Positions 31,543 to 39,412 of a DNA stretch of 39,412 bases are shown piece after piece. How positions within the stretch are numbered: position 1 is the first letter of the stretch; each line of letters starts with the position of its first letter. The DNA lies in contig JAAVID010000050.1 in NCBI GenBank assembly GCA_014799395.1, positions 1-39,412 on the forward strand. Direction: 5' to 3'. The stretch comes from Oscillospiraceae bacterium (GTDB lineage: Bacteria > Bacillota > Clostridia > Oscillospirales > Ruminococcaceae). The position numbers and the translations under genes are program-made. Under the pieces are notes generated by a model. It searched no databases. It saw only the letters and a program-made list of their open reading frames with translations, and was not told the DNA's origin.

Positions 31543-33018
31543 ATGAACCATTCAATTTATTCAGACATCGCGAGACGTACCGACGGCAATATCTATCTCG
31601 GCGTGGTGGGTCCCGTGCGTTCGGGAAAATCCACGTTTATCAGCCGTTTTATGAACACCCTCGTTATCCCGAACATTCCCGACGAATTCCGCCGAGAGCG
31701 CGCCAACGACGAGCTTCCTCAGTCCTCGGCGGGCAAAACGATAATGACCACCGAGCCGAAGTTCGTTCCCGAGGAGGCGGTCGGCATCGAGCTCGAGGAC
31801 GGCGTTAAAATGAACGTGCGGCTTATCGACTGCGTGGGATATATCGTCCCGAGCGCTATCGGCTACATTGAGAACGAAGCGCCGCGAATGGTGATGACCC
31901 CGTGGTTCGAGGAGGAGATACCGTTCAATATGGCGGCGGAGGTCGGCACGCGCAAGGTCATCACCGACCATTCCACGATCGGCATAGTCGTGACGACCGA
32001 CGGAAGCATTACCGATATTCCGCGCTCGGAGTACGAGGAAGCCGAGGAGCGCATTATCTCCGAGCTGAACGAGATAAACAAGCCGTTTGTGGTGCTGCTC
32101 AACTGTCAAGACCCCGGGAGCGCCGAGAGCCGCGCGCTCGCGGGGGAGCTCCGAGGCAAATACAAAACGGACGTTATCCCCGTAAACTGCGTCGATCTTG
32201 ACGAGGAGGGCATTCGGGAGATACTCGGCGCGGTGCTGCTGAAATTCCCCGTCCGCGAGGTCAAGATAAGAATGCCGCGCTGGATAACCGCGCTCGACAA
32301 GGAGCACTGGCTGAAAAAGGACGTGTTCGGCTGTATCAAGTCCGCCGCGGCGGATATTGTCGGCATAAACGACGTAAAGACCGCCGCCGATACTATCTCG
32401 GACTGCGAGTATATCAAACGCGCCTCCGCCGAGGAGCTTGACCTCGGCACGGGCTCGGGCGTTATCGACATAATGCTGCAAAACGAGCTGTTCTACAAGA
32501 TACTCGGCGAGGCTACGGGTCTTGAGCTCAACGGCGAAAACGACCTTATGCCGTGTATGATAGAGCTCGCGGGAATAAAGCGCAAATACGAGCGCGTGAG
32601 GAACGCTCTCGAGGAGGTCGAGGCGACGGGCTACGGCATAGTACTGCCGCAGATGGACGAACTTACGCTCGAGGAGCCCGAGATAATCAAGCAGGGCGGC
32701 AAGTACGGCGTGCGCCTTAAAGCCTCCGCGCCGTCTATCCATATGATGAGCGCGAACATCACGACCGAGATAAACCCGATAGTCGGCAGCGAGAAGCAGT
32801 CCGAGGAGCTGATAACGTATCTGCTCAACGATTTCGAGGAGAACCCTACCAAAATATGGGAAAGCAATATTTTCGGGAAATCGCTCTCCGACCTCGTCAA
32901 CGAGGGTCTGCACAACAAGCTGAACCGAATGCCGGTTGACGCGCGGCTGAAATTACAGGAGACCATTCAGCGCATTATCAACGACGGCTGCGGCGGGCTT
33001 ATCTGTATTATTCTCTGA
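31543..33018 (+). CDS. spoIVA: Stage IV sporulation protein A
   Basis: 491-aa ATPase that polymerises on the forespore to form the basement layer of the spore coat; the length equals the Bacillus protein (492). The P-loop GPVRSGKS (23-30) follows the conserved opening SIYSDIARRTDGNIYLGVV. LIDCVGY is a Walker B-like or switch motif, and the C-terminus ends NDGCGGLICIIL, the conserved membrane-surface anchor region. It is strongly conserved throughout. It has a good ribosome site (AAAGGAG) and follows the SPOCS-LysM gene by 12 nt. Confidence 0.97.
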   Translation: MNHSIYSDIARRTDGNIYLGVVGPVRSGKSTFISRFMNTLVIPNIPDEFRRERANDELPQSSAGKTIMTTEPKFVPEEAVGIELEDGVKMNVRLIDCVGYIVPSAIGYIENEAPRMVMTPWFEEEIPFNMAAEVGTRKVITDHSTIGIVVTTDGSITDIPRSEYEEAEERIISELNEINKPFVVLLNCQDPGSAESRALAGELRGKYKTDVIPVNCVDLDEEGIREILGAVLLKFPVREVKIRMPRWITALDKEHWLKKDVFGCIKSAAADIVGINDVKTAADTISDCEYIKRASAEELDLGTGSGVIDIMLQNELFYKILGEATGLELNGENDLMPCMIELAGIKRKYERVRNALEEVEATGYGIVLPQMDELTLEEPEIIKQGGKYGVRLKASAPSIHMMSANITTEINPIVGSEKQSEELITYLLNDFEENPTKIWESNIFGKSLSDLVNEGLHNKLNRMPVDARLKLQETIQRIINDGCGGLICIIL

Positions 33019-33055
33019 TTTTTTCTTGATGTTCTTTGTGATCCTCCTTCAATGT

Positions 33056-33088
33056 GCGGCTCGGTAATATCTCCGAGCCGCGTTTTTT
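33056..33088 (+). terminator. Terminator after spoIVA
   Basis: Stem GCGGCTCGG (33056-33064) pairs perfectly with CCGAGCCGC (33073-33081), followed by GTTTTTT. Confidence 0.92.
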
Positions 33089-33141
33089 ACGCATAATTCG
33101 GCGTTTGCATACAAAATATAGTGGTAAATTTCAAAAAAATA

Positions 33142-33170
33142 TTGAAATTTATTTGCGGATATGGTATAAT
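33142..33170 (+). promoter_or_regulatory. Sigma-A promoter for the tepA-like gene
   Basis: TTGAAA (33142-33147) and TATAAT (33165-33170), spacer 17 nt; the leader is about 70 nt. Confidence 0.82.
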
Positions 33171-33247
33171 GTACAATGTATAGTTATGTATCGCATATTT
33201 GCTCTTTCTTGTGGGATAATATGAAAAAACACAAGGGAGAAAAAATT

Positions 33248-34120
33248 ATGAGCGATGAAAACGGCGCTCCTTTTTCGGAGGAGCAGAATCAGCAGATAGT
33301 AGATACGGGTATCGTCGCGGCGAATAACGCTCCGCATAACATTCACTGCCTGTCGGTAATAGGGCAGGTGGAGGGGCATTATATCCTGCCGCCGCAAAAC
33401 AAGACCACCAAGTATGAGCATATCATTCCCGCGCTTATCGCGATCGAGGAGGACAGCTCCATTGAGGGTCTGCTTATCGTACTGAACACCGTCGGCGGAG
33501 ACGTGGAGGCAGGGCTGGCTATCGCGGAGCTTATCGCGGGTATGTCAAAGCCCACCGTGTCTATCGTCGTGGGAGGAGGTCATTCGATAGGCGTGCCGCT
33601 TGCAGTTTCGGCAAAGCAGAGCTTTATCGTGCCGTCGGCGACGATGACTATCCACCCCGTTCGTATGAACGGTATGATGCTGGGCGTTCCGCAGACTATG
33701 CACTACTTTGAGAAGATGCAGGAGCGGATAACGCGTTTTGTCACCTCCAACAGCAAAATGCGCCCCGAGCGCTTTAAGGAGCTTATGATGGAGCGCGACG
33801 AGCTTGTGCTCGACGTGGGCACGGTGCTCGAGGGCAAGGCGGCGGTCAAGGAGGGTCTTATAGATCATCTCGGCTCTCTGTCGGACGCGGTCAAATGCCT
33901 GTATAAGCTGATCGAAAAGGAAAAGAAATCGGGAAAGTCGTCTGCGCGGAAAACGTCAAGGAAATCCGCGCAGGCGAAATCAACCGCTCACGCCAAAACG
34001 GAAACCAAGACCGTTCCCGCCAGGCGCGGAAGAAAACCCAAAACCGCCGCGGCGGTCAGAGAAGCCAATAAACTCTCGCGCGGCGATATAAGATTGGGAG
34101 ATTGGAGTGGTGAAAGATGA
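33248..34120 (+). CDS. tepA: ClpP-like protease TepA
   Basis: 290-aa ClpP/crotonase-fold protein resembling TepA (YmfB), a cytoplasmic serine protease first linked to secretion and later to spore protein processing in Bacillus. Catalytic serine S113 lies in GGGHSIGVP and histidine H136 in [29 protein letters not shown] (77-97) is the conserved oxyanion/helix region. A Lys/Ala/Arg-rich tail (about 225-290) is longer than in the Bacillus protein and probably disordered. The ATG at 33248 has AAGGGAG 9 nt upstream; the ATG at 33176 and one at 33221 lack one. The stop overlaps the next small gene by 4 nt. Confidence 0.85.
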   Translation: MSDENGAPFSEEQNQQIVDTGIVAANNAPHNIHCLSVIGQVEGHYILPPQNKTTKYEHIIPALIAIEEDSSIEGLLIVLNTVGGDVEAGLAIAELIAGMSKPTVSIVVGGGHSIGVPLAVSAKQSFIVPSATMTIHPVRMNGMMLGVPQTMHYFEKMQERITRFVTSNSKMRPERFKELMMERDELVLDVGTVLEGKAAVKEGLIDHLGSLSDAVKCLYKLIEKEKKSGKSSARKTSRKSAQAKSTAHAKTETKTVPARRGRKPKTAAAVREANKLSRGDIRLGDWSGER

Positions 34121-34254
34121 TGCACACTATCGTTGACCTCGACGAAGTCTTTGCGGAGCCCGAGCGTCAAAATACCGAGGAAAAACTCGACGAGCATATG
34201 AAAAATGTGATATCGTGCGACGCTATGCGGTTACTGCACTTTAACGGAAATTGA
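34117..34254 (+). CDS. 45-aa protein coupled to tepA (possible YlzJ-like)
   Basis: A 46-codon frame starts at the ATGATG overlapping the tepA stop and ends at TGA 34252-34254. The product opens [17 protein letters not shown] and is acidic, with no membrane helix. In Bacillus a small ylzJ gene also sits directly behind tepA and its product has a similar size and hydrophobic-acidic opening; I consider it a possible counterpart, not an established one. The 4-nt overlap (ATGA) argues that it is translated. Confidence 0.55.
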   Translation: MMHTIVDLDEVFAEPERQNTEEKLDEHMKNVISCDAMRLLHFNGN

Positions 34255-34304
34255 ATTAAACCTCGGCGGTTCACCGCCGGGGGTACATAATAAGGGGAAA
34301 TAAT

Positions 34305-35177
34305 ATGGACTACATTAACGTAATAATTCAGGCAATAGTACAGGGATTGACGGAATTTCTGCCCGTGTCGAGCTCGGGACATCTTTCGGTGGTTCAGCAT
34401 ATCACGGGTTATACGGGGGAGACGGCGCTTATACTGTCGATAGTTCTCCACCTGGGAACGCTGGTGGCGGTGTTCGCGGCGTTCCGGAAGACCATTCTGG
34501 GAATGATAAAGGAATTTTTCCTTATGTTCGCGGATATGTTCACGGGTAAATTCTCGTGGAGAAATATGAACTCCGAGCGCAGAATGGTGTTTATGGTGAT
34601 AATCGCCACGCTTATTCTGGTTCCCGTTTACTTCGTTAAGGACTTTTTCACGGCGCGGCAGGGCGACGGCGATATAATCTTCGAGGGCATAGCGTTTCTG
34701 TTTACGGCGGTGCTGCTCTTCCTTTCCGACAGGTGCGGCGACGGCACGAAAACGGGCGAGGATATGAAAATAAAGGACGCGGTGACGGTGGGTCTGTTCC
34801 AGTGCGTGGCGTTATTCCCGGGAGTTTCGCGTTCGGGCTCGACCACCGCGGCGGGATTGTTCTGCGGACTGGACAAGAACACGGCGGTAACGTTCGCGTT
34901 TATTCTCGGTATCCCGGCGATACTCGGAGGGAGCGTTCTCGAGATAGGCGACGCGCTTAGATCCGATATGCAGCTCGATTGGGTAATGCTCGGTATCGGC
35001 TTTGTTGTCGCGGCAGTCGTGGGATTTCTGGCGATAAAGCTGGTGAAATGGCTTCTCGACCGCGACCGTTTCAAGATATTCGGCGTGTACACTCTGCTTA
35101 TCGGAATACTGTGTATACTCGGCGGTATCTGGGAGCACGTTTCGGGAGCGAATATCGCTTCGATATTCGCGAAATAA
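34305..35177 (+). CDS. uppP: Undecaprenyl-diphosphatase UppP (BacA)
   Basis: 290-aa membrane enzyme that dephosphorylates undecaprenyl diphosphate to recycle the lipid carrier for cell wall synthesis; it can confer bacitracin resistance when overproduced. Conserved active-site motifs are EFLPVSSSGH (17-26) and PGVSRSGST (172-180), with eight or so hydrophobic helices. AAGGGG precedes the ATG. The 50-nt leader has a 9-bp hairpin CCTCGGCGG/CCGCCGGGG (34261-34269 / 34274-34282) with a TTCA loop and no T-run. A 13-bp tandem duplication covers its stop codon (35165-35190). Confidence 0.95.
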   Translation: MDYINVIIQAIVQGLTEFLPVSSSGHLSVVQHITGYTGETALILSIVLHLGTLVAVFAAFRKTILGMIKEFFLMFADMFTGKFSWRNMNSERRMVFMVIIATLILVPVYFVKDFFTARQGDGDIIFEGIAFLFTAVLLFLSDRCGDGTKTGEDMKIKDAVTVGLFQCVALFPGVSRSGSTTAAGLFCGLDKNTAVTFAFILGIPAILGGSVLEIGDALRSDMQLDWVMLGIGFVVAAVVGFLAIKLVKWLLDRDRFKIFGVYTLLIGILCILGGIWEHVSGANIASIFAK

Positions 35178-35190
35178 ATTCGCGAAATAA
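35165..35190. repeat. 13-bp tandem duplication at the uppP stop
   Basis: ATTCGCGAAATAA occurs twice back to back (35165-35177 and 35178-35190). The first copy contains the uppP stop codon, and each copy contains the 8-bp palindrome TTCGCGAA. Confidence 0.9.
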
Positions 35191-35236
35191 ACGGTTATTG
35201 TTAAAAAGGGAAAATATTACATAAAGGAAGATAAAA

Positions 35237-38146
35237 ATGGCAGAGAGAAAAAATACCTCGAAAAGCACGGGGAGTACGGGGAGAACAAAATCGGCGAAGC
35301 CGCGCTCCAAAAAAGCGGAGCTCGAGGCGCAGCGTATCCGCGAGGAAGCGCTCCGCAGAAGCCTGCGCCGCCGTCATATAAGCTCGGTGGTATTGCTCGC
35401 GGTGGGCGTTGTATTAACGCTGCTGACGATAATCCCGGGCAGTATGGGGTGGAAAGCGCTGTTTGACGTTATGCACGGGCTTTTCGGGTTCGCGGCGTAC
35501 GCGGTGGGTCCGCTGATGATATACGCGGCGTTCGCTATCTCGGCGGGGAAGCCGAATAATACGGTCGCGTTCACGATGTTCAGAATATCGCTGTTTATCG
35601 TTATGCTCTGCGCCGCCGTGGAGATACTCTCCGTCGGCGAGATACGCGGGGAGAATTTCGGCGAGGTATTTGTCAATCTTTACAAAAACGGCGTGGCATT
35701 CAGCGGGGGCGGCGTTTTCGCGATAATTCTCGGCGTTCCGCTGCTGCTTCTCGGCAGGCTCGGCGCTACTATCATCATTCTCATTGCCGTGCTGGTGTGC
35801 GTTCTGCTTATCGTGAATATACCGCTTCCGGAGCTTATCGCGCGTATGAGAGGCTTTGCCCGCGGCGTCGGCGACAATATCGCGGAAAAGAACGAACGCC
35901 GCCGCGAGGAAAATGCCATTGCCAACGAGGAACTCCGTATTCGGCAGGAAAAACAGCGCCAACAGGAGGAACAGGAGCAGCGCCGTGAGCAGCTTCGCCG
36001 GGAACAGCAAAGGCGCGAGCTTGCTCGAAGCGAGTCTGCCCGACGCGAACAGCACGAGCCTGCTCGGTTTGATGACAGGGCGCGTGAGAGAAAGCTCGCC
36101 GATATGCGCGACGTTGTAAACAGCGTAGGAAACGCTTCCGAAATGCCGGAAAAACGTCCCTTTGAGATACCCGAGCCTATGGAGACGAAAAAGGAGCTTA
36201 AAATACCGAAGCAGGAGCCGACCTCGGAGATCATCGAGGAGCAGAACCGGGACAGCCGCGATTATCAGCAGGCGCTGAAAAAGTATATGGAAAAGCGCCA
36301 CCCGATAATGCGCGAGACCGAACCCGAGCCCGATAAGTTTGTTGACAACGACGCGGACTTAGTGCCGATAATCGACGCGCTGGACAAGCTCAACGCCGAA
36401 AAGTCACCCGCGCGCGTTTCAAGGATAGTCGACGCGCCGAAGAGCGATATTACCGATTCGGATAAGCTGGAAACCGCGGACAAAGCCGGGATCTCCGATA
36501 TTTCCGATGTTGACGAGGCGGAGCTTCCGTTTGACCTTGACGATATAATCAACGAAAACCGTCAATTGCAGGGAAATTCGGGCTTTGTTGAGCCGCCCGT
36601 CAAAGCCGGGCCGCGCGAGGAAATAACGCCGCTCGGGAGCGAGCCGTTCAAGACCGTTGAGAGACAGGTCACGCTTTCCGAGGTATATTCGCTGCCGCCG
36701 ATGAATTTGCTCAACCCCGTAAAAAAGCCCGTTCAGCAGGCGGATATTGACGTTGAGATACGCCGCAACGCGGATAAGCTCGTAGAAACGCTGAAAAGCT
36801 TCGGCGTGCAGACCACATATCTCGGGGCAAGCCGCGGTCCGTCCGTTACGCGCTACGAGCTTCAGCTCGCGCCCGGCGTTAAAATAAGCAAAATTTCCAA
36901 TCTCGCGGACGACGTCGCGTTAAATCTCGCGGTGAGCGGCGTGCGTATCGCGCCCGTGCCGGATAAGCCCGCCGTCGGTATCGAGATACCGAATAAGGTA
37001 AAGGATACGGTTTTCTTCCGCGAGCTTGTTGATACCGCGGAGTTTAAGAAGTCGTTCGACAAAAAGCTCGAAACGGTTCTCGGAAAGGACATCAGCGGAC
37101 ATTCGGTCACCTGCAACATCACAAAAATGCCGCACCTGCTTATCGCGGGAACTACGGGCTCGGGCAAGTCGGTGTGCGTAAACTCGCTGATAATGAGCAT
37201 ACTGATGAAGTCCACGCCCGACGACGTGCGTTTGATAATGGTCGACCCCAAGCAGGTCGAGTTTATGATGTACAACGGTATCCCGCATTTGCTGATACCC
37301 GTCGTTACCGAGCCGAAAAAGGCGGCGGGCGCGCTCGCGTGGGCGGTCACGGAAATGGAAAGGCGCTACACGCTGTTCTCCGAGAACAACGTGCGCAATA
37401 TCGACGGGTTCAACGAAGCCGTAAAGAATAACGGTGAATTGGAGCATATGCCGCATATCGTTATCTTTATCGACGAGCTTGCCGACCTTATGATGGCGTC
37501 GCCCAAGGACGTTGAGGACAGCATTGTCCGCCTCGCGCAGAAGGCGAGAGCGGCGGGTATGCACCTTGTTATAGCGACCCAGAAGCCTACCGTTCAGGTC
37601 GTGACGGGACTTATCAAGGGCAATATCCCGAGCCGCATAGCATTGCTTGTTTCGTCGAATATCGACAGCCGCGTTATTCTCGACGCGAGCGGCGCGGAAA
37701 AGCTGCTCGGAAACGGCGATATGCTGTATATGCCCGTCGGCGTTCAGAAGCCGATACGCTTGCAGGGCTGTTACGTCTCGGACGACGAGGTGGAGCGCGT
37801 CGCGGAGTTTATCACGCAGACGTTCCGCGCGGAGTACGACGAGGGCATTATGGCGGAGATCGAGCGCCAGGCGGAGAACGTAAGCTCGGGCGACAAGAGC
37901 GTCGAAAGCGGTGACGACGGCGACGACCGCGACGATAAGCTAGACGACGCGATAGAATTTGTCGTTACCGCGGGTCAGGCGAGCACGTCCGCGCTCCAGC
38001 GGCACTTGAAGCTCGGTTACGGCAGAGCGGCGCGTATTATCGACACTATGGAGAAAATGGGCGTTGTGGGTCCCTATGAGGGCTCAAAGCCGCGGCAGGT
38101 GCTTATGACTAAGCAGGAGTGGAATGAAAGAAAGCTGCGTAGCTAA
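35237..38146 (+). CDS. ftsK: DNA translocase FtsK/SpoIIIE
   Basis: 969-aa septal DNA pump that moves chromosome ends through the division or sporulation septum. It has a basic N-terminal tail, four membrane helices (about 35-60, 72-100, 106-130, 155-195), a long Gln/Arg/Glu-rich coiled linker (about 215-280) and an acidic region. The motor has P-loop GTTGSGKS (638-645), VDPKQVEF and FIDELADLMM, with the winged-helix gamma domain at the end (about 905-965; FVVTAGQASTSALQRHLKLGYGR-like and GPYEGSKPRQVLM) that reads oriented DNA motifs. AAAGGAAG precedes the ATG. Only one copy is present in the window, so whether it serves as FtsK or SpoIIIE cannot be separated. Confidence 0.95.
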   Translation: MAERKNTSKSTGSTGRTKSAKPRSKKAELEAQRIREEALRRSLRRRHISSVVLLAVGVVLTLLTIIPGSMGWKALFDVMHGLFGFAAYAVGPLMIYAAFAISAGKPNNTVAFTMFRISLFIVMLCAAVEILSVGEIRGENFGEVFVNLYKNGVAFSGGGVFAIILGVPLLLLGRLGATIIILIAVLVCVLLIVNIPLPELIARMRGFARGVGDNIAEKNERRREENAIANEELRIRQEKQRQQEEQEQRREQLRREQQRRELARSESARREQHEPARFDDRARERKLADMRDVVNSVGNASEMPEKRPFEIPEPMETKKELKIPKQEPTSEIIEEQNRDSRDYQQALKKYMEKRHPIMRETEPEPDKFVDNDADLVPIIDALDKLNAEKSPARVSRIVDAPKSDITDSDKLETADKAGISDISDVDEAELPFDLDDIINENRQLQGNSGFVEPPVKAGPREEITPLGSEPFKTVERQVTLSEVYSLPPMNLLNPVKKPVQQADIDVEIRRNADKLVETLKSFGVQTTYLGASRGPSVTRYELQLAPGVKISKISNLADDVALNLAVSGVRIAPVPDKPAVGIEIPNKVKDTVFFRELVDTAEFKKSFDKKLETVLGKDISGHSVTCNITKMPHLLIAGTTGSGKSVCVNSLIMSILMKSTPDDVRLIMVDPKQVEFMMYNGIPHLLIPVVTEPKKAAGALAWAVTEMERRYTLFSENNVRNIDGFNEAVKNNGELEHMPHIVIFIDELADLMMASPKDVEDSIVRLAQKARAAGMHLVIATQKPTVQVVTGLIKGNIPSRIALLVSSNIDSRVILDASGAEKLLGNGDMLYMPVGVQKPIRLQGCYVSDDEVERVAEFITQTFRAEYDEGIMAEIERQAENVSSGDKSVESGDDGDDRDDKLDDAIEFVVTAGQASTSALQRHLKLGYGRAARIIDTMEKMGVVGPYEGSKPRQVLMTKQEWNERKLRS

Positions 38147-38166
38147 GATTTTAAGGGGGCTTTGAT

Positions 38167-38391
38167 ATGATGTATCCTTTTTTGACACTGGAGGATAATA
38201 CAGAGATAGTGCATTCCGAGATGTTGGAGAACGGCATTGTCAAAGTGTATGTGGAAAAGCCTGTTGTAGGCGGTTTTCATAACGCTTGGTGTATTCTGCC
38301 GGAATATCGTTGGGAGAATATTTGCGGCTTTTCAAATGATGACATCAATAGGTTTCAAGGAATAATTGAGTCTGCGGCTCGTTTTTATTGA
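38167..38391 (+). CDS. Small hypothetical protein
   Basis: 74-aa soluble protein, unrecognised, mixed alpha/beta by eye, with aromatic-rich middle (NAWCILPEYRWENICGFSNDD) and a helix-like end (INRFQGIIESAARFY). AAGGGGG precedes the ATG (an ATG pair, 38167 and 38170). The sequence is more A/T-rich than ftsK, suggesting a distinct origin. The DUF402 gene starts 25 nt after its stop. Confidence 0.65.
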   Translation: MMYPFLTLEDNTEIVHSEMLENGIVKVYVEKPVVGGFHNAWCILPEYRWENICGFSNDDINRFQGIIESAARFY

Positions 38392-38416
38392 TCATTTTAC
38401 AAATTCTGGTGAAGAT

Positions 38417-39028
38417 ATGAAAAGAAAACGTTTAGACAGAGACCTTAAATGGGGTTTCCAGTATTTCCCGTATTATCAGACGCGGTTGGAGTGCGAGAAT
38501 TACCGCGGTCTGGTCAGCCTGATAACGTTTACCGACGGAGAGAACGTCTATTGGGAGTTCCCGAAAGCGGGCAGGACGGCGGTATGCGGCAAAGGAATGG
38601 TCTGGCTCCAGCTTTACCCCGACGACCATAGCAGGCTTATTACGGCAATGATCTCCCCGAAGGAAAAGACGGTCAAAGGAAAAACTTACCCGTTTTCCGT
38701 TTCGGCGGTATATGTCGACGTTGCCGAGGGTCTTGAATACGACGAGGACGGAGTGGCGGCATATATCGACAAGTATCTTGACGTTATCCTCACTCCCGCG
38801 GGAGATATGCGGATAGACGACCGCGACGAGCTGGACGACGCTCTGAAAAACAAAGAGCTTACGGAAGAACAGTATAACGCCGCGTTAGCCGAATGTGACC
38901 TGATACTCTCCGATATGAGAGACGTCGAGGAAATTGAAAAGAAATGCTGCGATATTCTGAGCCTGATGTATTCGCGGATAACCGACGGATTGAAGCCGAT
39001 GGAAAAATGGCTCGGACAAAAAATTTAG
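38417..39028 (+). CDS. DUF402 domain protein
   Basis: 203-aa protein of the DUF402 family, which includes nucleoside phosphatase-type (Ntdp/YgaC-like) and RNase-linked members. Key family segments are MVWLQLYPDDHSRLITAMIS (about 77-96), VSAVYVDVAEGLEYDEDG, then YIDKYLDVILTPAGDMRIDDRDELDDAL-like, and a C-terminal helix. Acidic residues in YVDVAEG and YLDVILTPAGD are the likely metal ligands. The ATG at 38417 has GGTGAAG upstream and is preferred to a longer frame from 38366 that overlaps the previous gene. Function in this organism is unknown. Confidence 0.78.
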   Translation: MKRKRLDRDLKWGFQYFPYYQTRLECENYRGLVSLITFTDGENVYWEFPKAGRTAVCGKGMVWLQLYPDDHSRLITAMISPKEKTVKGKTYPFSVSAVYVDVAEGLEYDEDGVAAYIDKYLDVILTPAGDMRIDDRDELDDALKNKELTEEQYNAALAECDLILSDMRDVEEIEKKCCDILSLMYSRITDGLKPMEKWLGQKI

Positions 39029-39038
39029 GAGTATATAA

Positions 39039-39412
39039 ATGCCGGAATTATACAAAAACACCGAAATGATGAACAAGCTCGACGAGTTTCTGCTCGATAT
39101 TCAGAAGCCCGCGCGGTATATCGGCGGCGAGGTCGGCTCGGTGCTCAAGGACAAAAGCAAGGTGGACGTGCGTTTCGCGTTCTGTTTTCCCGATACATAC
39201 GAGATAGGAATGTCACATCTCGGAATGAAGATACTGTACGGCTTGAAGAACGCCGTGCCGAATTACTGGTGCGAGCGCGTGTTTATGCCGCTCCCCGATA
39301 TGGAGGAGCAAATGCGCAGGCGCGGAATACCGCTGTACGCGCTCGAGAGCCTTGACCCGATACGCGAATTTGACTTTATCGGCTTTACGATACAGTACGA
39401 GCTGTGCTACAC
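39039..39412 (+). CDS. B12-binding-type radical SAM protein (N-terminal part)
   Basis: The gene starts at the ATG 39039 (TTAGGAG upstream) and runs off the window after 124 codons. The visible part (PARYIGGEVGSVLKDKS, then VRFAFCFPDTYEIGMSHLGMKILYGL) is the N-terminus of the large radical SAM protein family that in Firmicutes precedes DUF2344 and rng/rplU genes (TIGR03960 type). The cobalamin-binding-like domain comes first; the CxxxCxxC cluster motif is not yet reached. Function unknown. Confidence 0.85.
   Translation, partial: MPELYKNTEMMNKLDEFLLDIQKPARYIGGEVGSVLKDKSKVDVRFAFCFPDTYEIGMSHLGMKILYGLKNAVPNYWCERVFMPLPDMEEQMRRRGIPLYALESLDPIREFDFIGFTIQYELCY

Noticed and set aside
31561-32913. A 450-codon open frame antisense to spoIVA
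   Set aside because: The opposite strand encodes a full-length, strongly conserved SpoIVA. Long antisense frames are expected from the codon bias here (many GAG/CTC-type codons), and no ribosome site or family signature is present.
34261-34282. GC-rich hairpin between tepA and uppP considered as a terminator
   Set aside because: No T-run follows (GTACATAATAAGG); it is more likely a leader structure or has no function.

Overview
The window looks like chromosomal DNA of a spore-forming member of the Bacillota, most likely a Clostridia/Oscillospiraceae (Ruminococcus-like) gut bacterium. Ribosome binding sites are AGGAGG-like, and several starts are TTG or GTG. There are sporulation genes (pdaA-like deacetylase, SPOCS-LysM protein, spoIVA, tepA-like, ftsK/spoIIIE). 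Gene orders typical of this group are present (ecfA-ecfT-truA, DUF5711-cvpA, and a cobalamin-binding-type radical SAM gene at the right edge). Base composition is moderate to high G+C by eye, with a few more A/T-rich genes. I see no rRNA, tRNA, IS element, prophage or CRISPR array.

Layout. 104-3252: dusB-like tRNA dihydrouridine synthase, a DUF815 AAA ATPase and a BtuF-like lipoprotein, ending at a terminator shared with a convergent pdaA-like deacetylase (3296-4072, minus). 4345-5367: a DHH phosphoesterase, followed by repeat element 1. 5793-13572: one tightly packed 12-gene run, from a strong promoter at 5729 to a terminator at 13587. It holds a small protein, a radical SAM protein, ruvC, ruvA, a TPR membrane protein, a histidine phosphatase, ruvB, a CPBP protease, an MBL hydrolase, a zinc-ribbon NUDIX, an rRNA-methyltransferase-like protein and an AAC(6')-like acetyltransferase. 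13788-17385: a fused EcfA1-EcfA2 ATPase, ecfT, and truA with an extra C-terminal DUF3781-like domain. 17509-23393: DUF5711, CvpA, ClpE-like unfoldase, SDR, HAD phosphatase. 23557-26544: OadG- and OadB-like sodium-pump subunits, a SIMPL protein and a membrane protein, then repeat element 2. 26868-27944 (minus): pyrB fused to a PyrI-type zinc domain. 28040-29245: a small Xre regulator divergent from a type IV pilin and a small membrane protein, with three matching palindromic operators between them. 29445-29837 (minus): Fur/PerR regulator. 30004-33018: SPOCS-LysM and spoIVA behind a sigma-E-like promoter. 33248-39412: tepA-like, a 45-aa protein, uppP, ftsK/spoIIIE, a hypothetical protein, a DUF402 protein and the start of the cobalamin-binding-type radical SAM gene.

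The most unusual feature is a repeat family with five arms in three places (5360-5717, 26543-26861, 29313-29437). Each arm is about 125-155 nt, reads toward a rho-independent terminator hairpin, and carries two or three short hairpins whose stems change sequence but keep pairing. Four of the five arms begin at or within about 10 nt of a stop codon and would be the structured 3' UTR of that mRNA. The two complete elements are mosaics of each other, as if the centre had been inverted relative to the outer arms. Other points worth follow-up are the TruA-DUF3781 fusion, the PyrB-zinc-domain fusion lacking an allosteric domain, the Xre/pilin control region, and an AAC(6')-like gene in a housekeeping operon.
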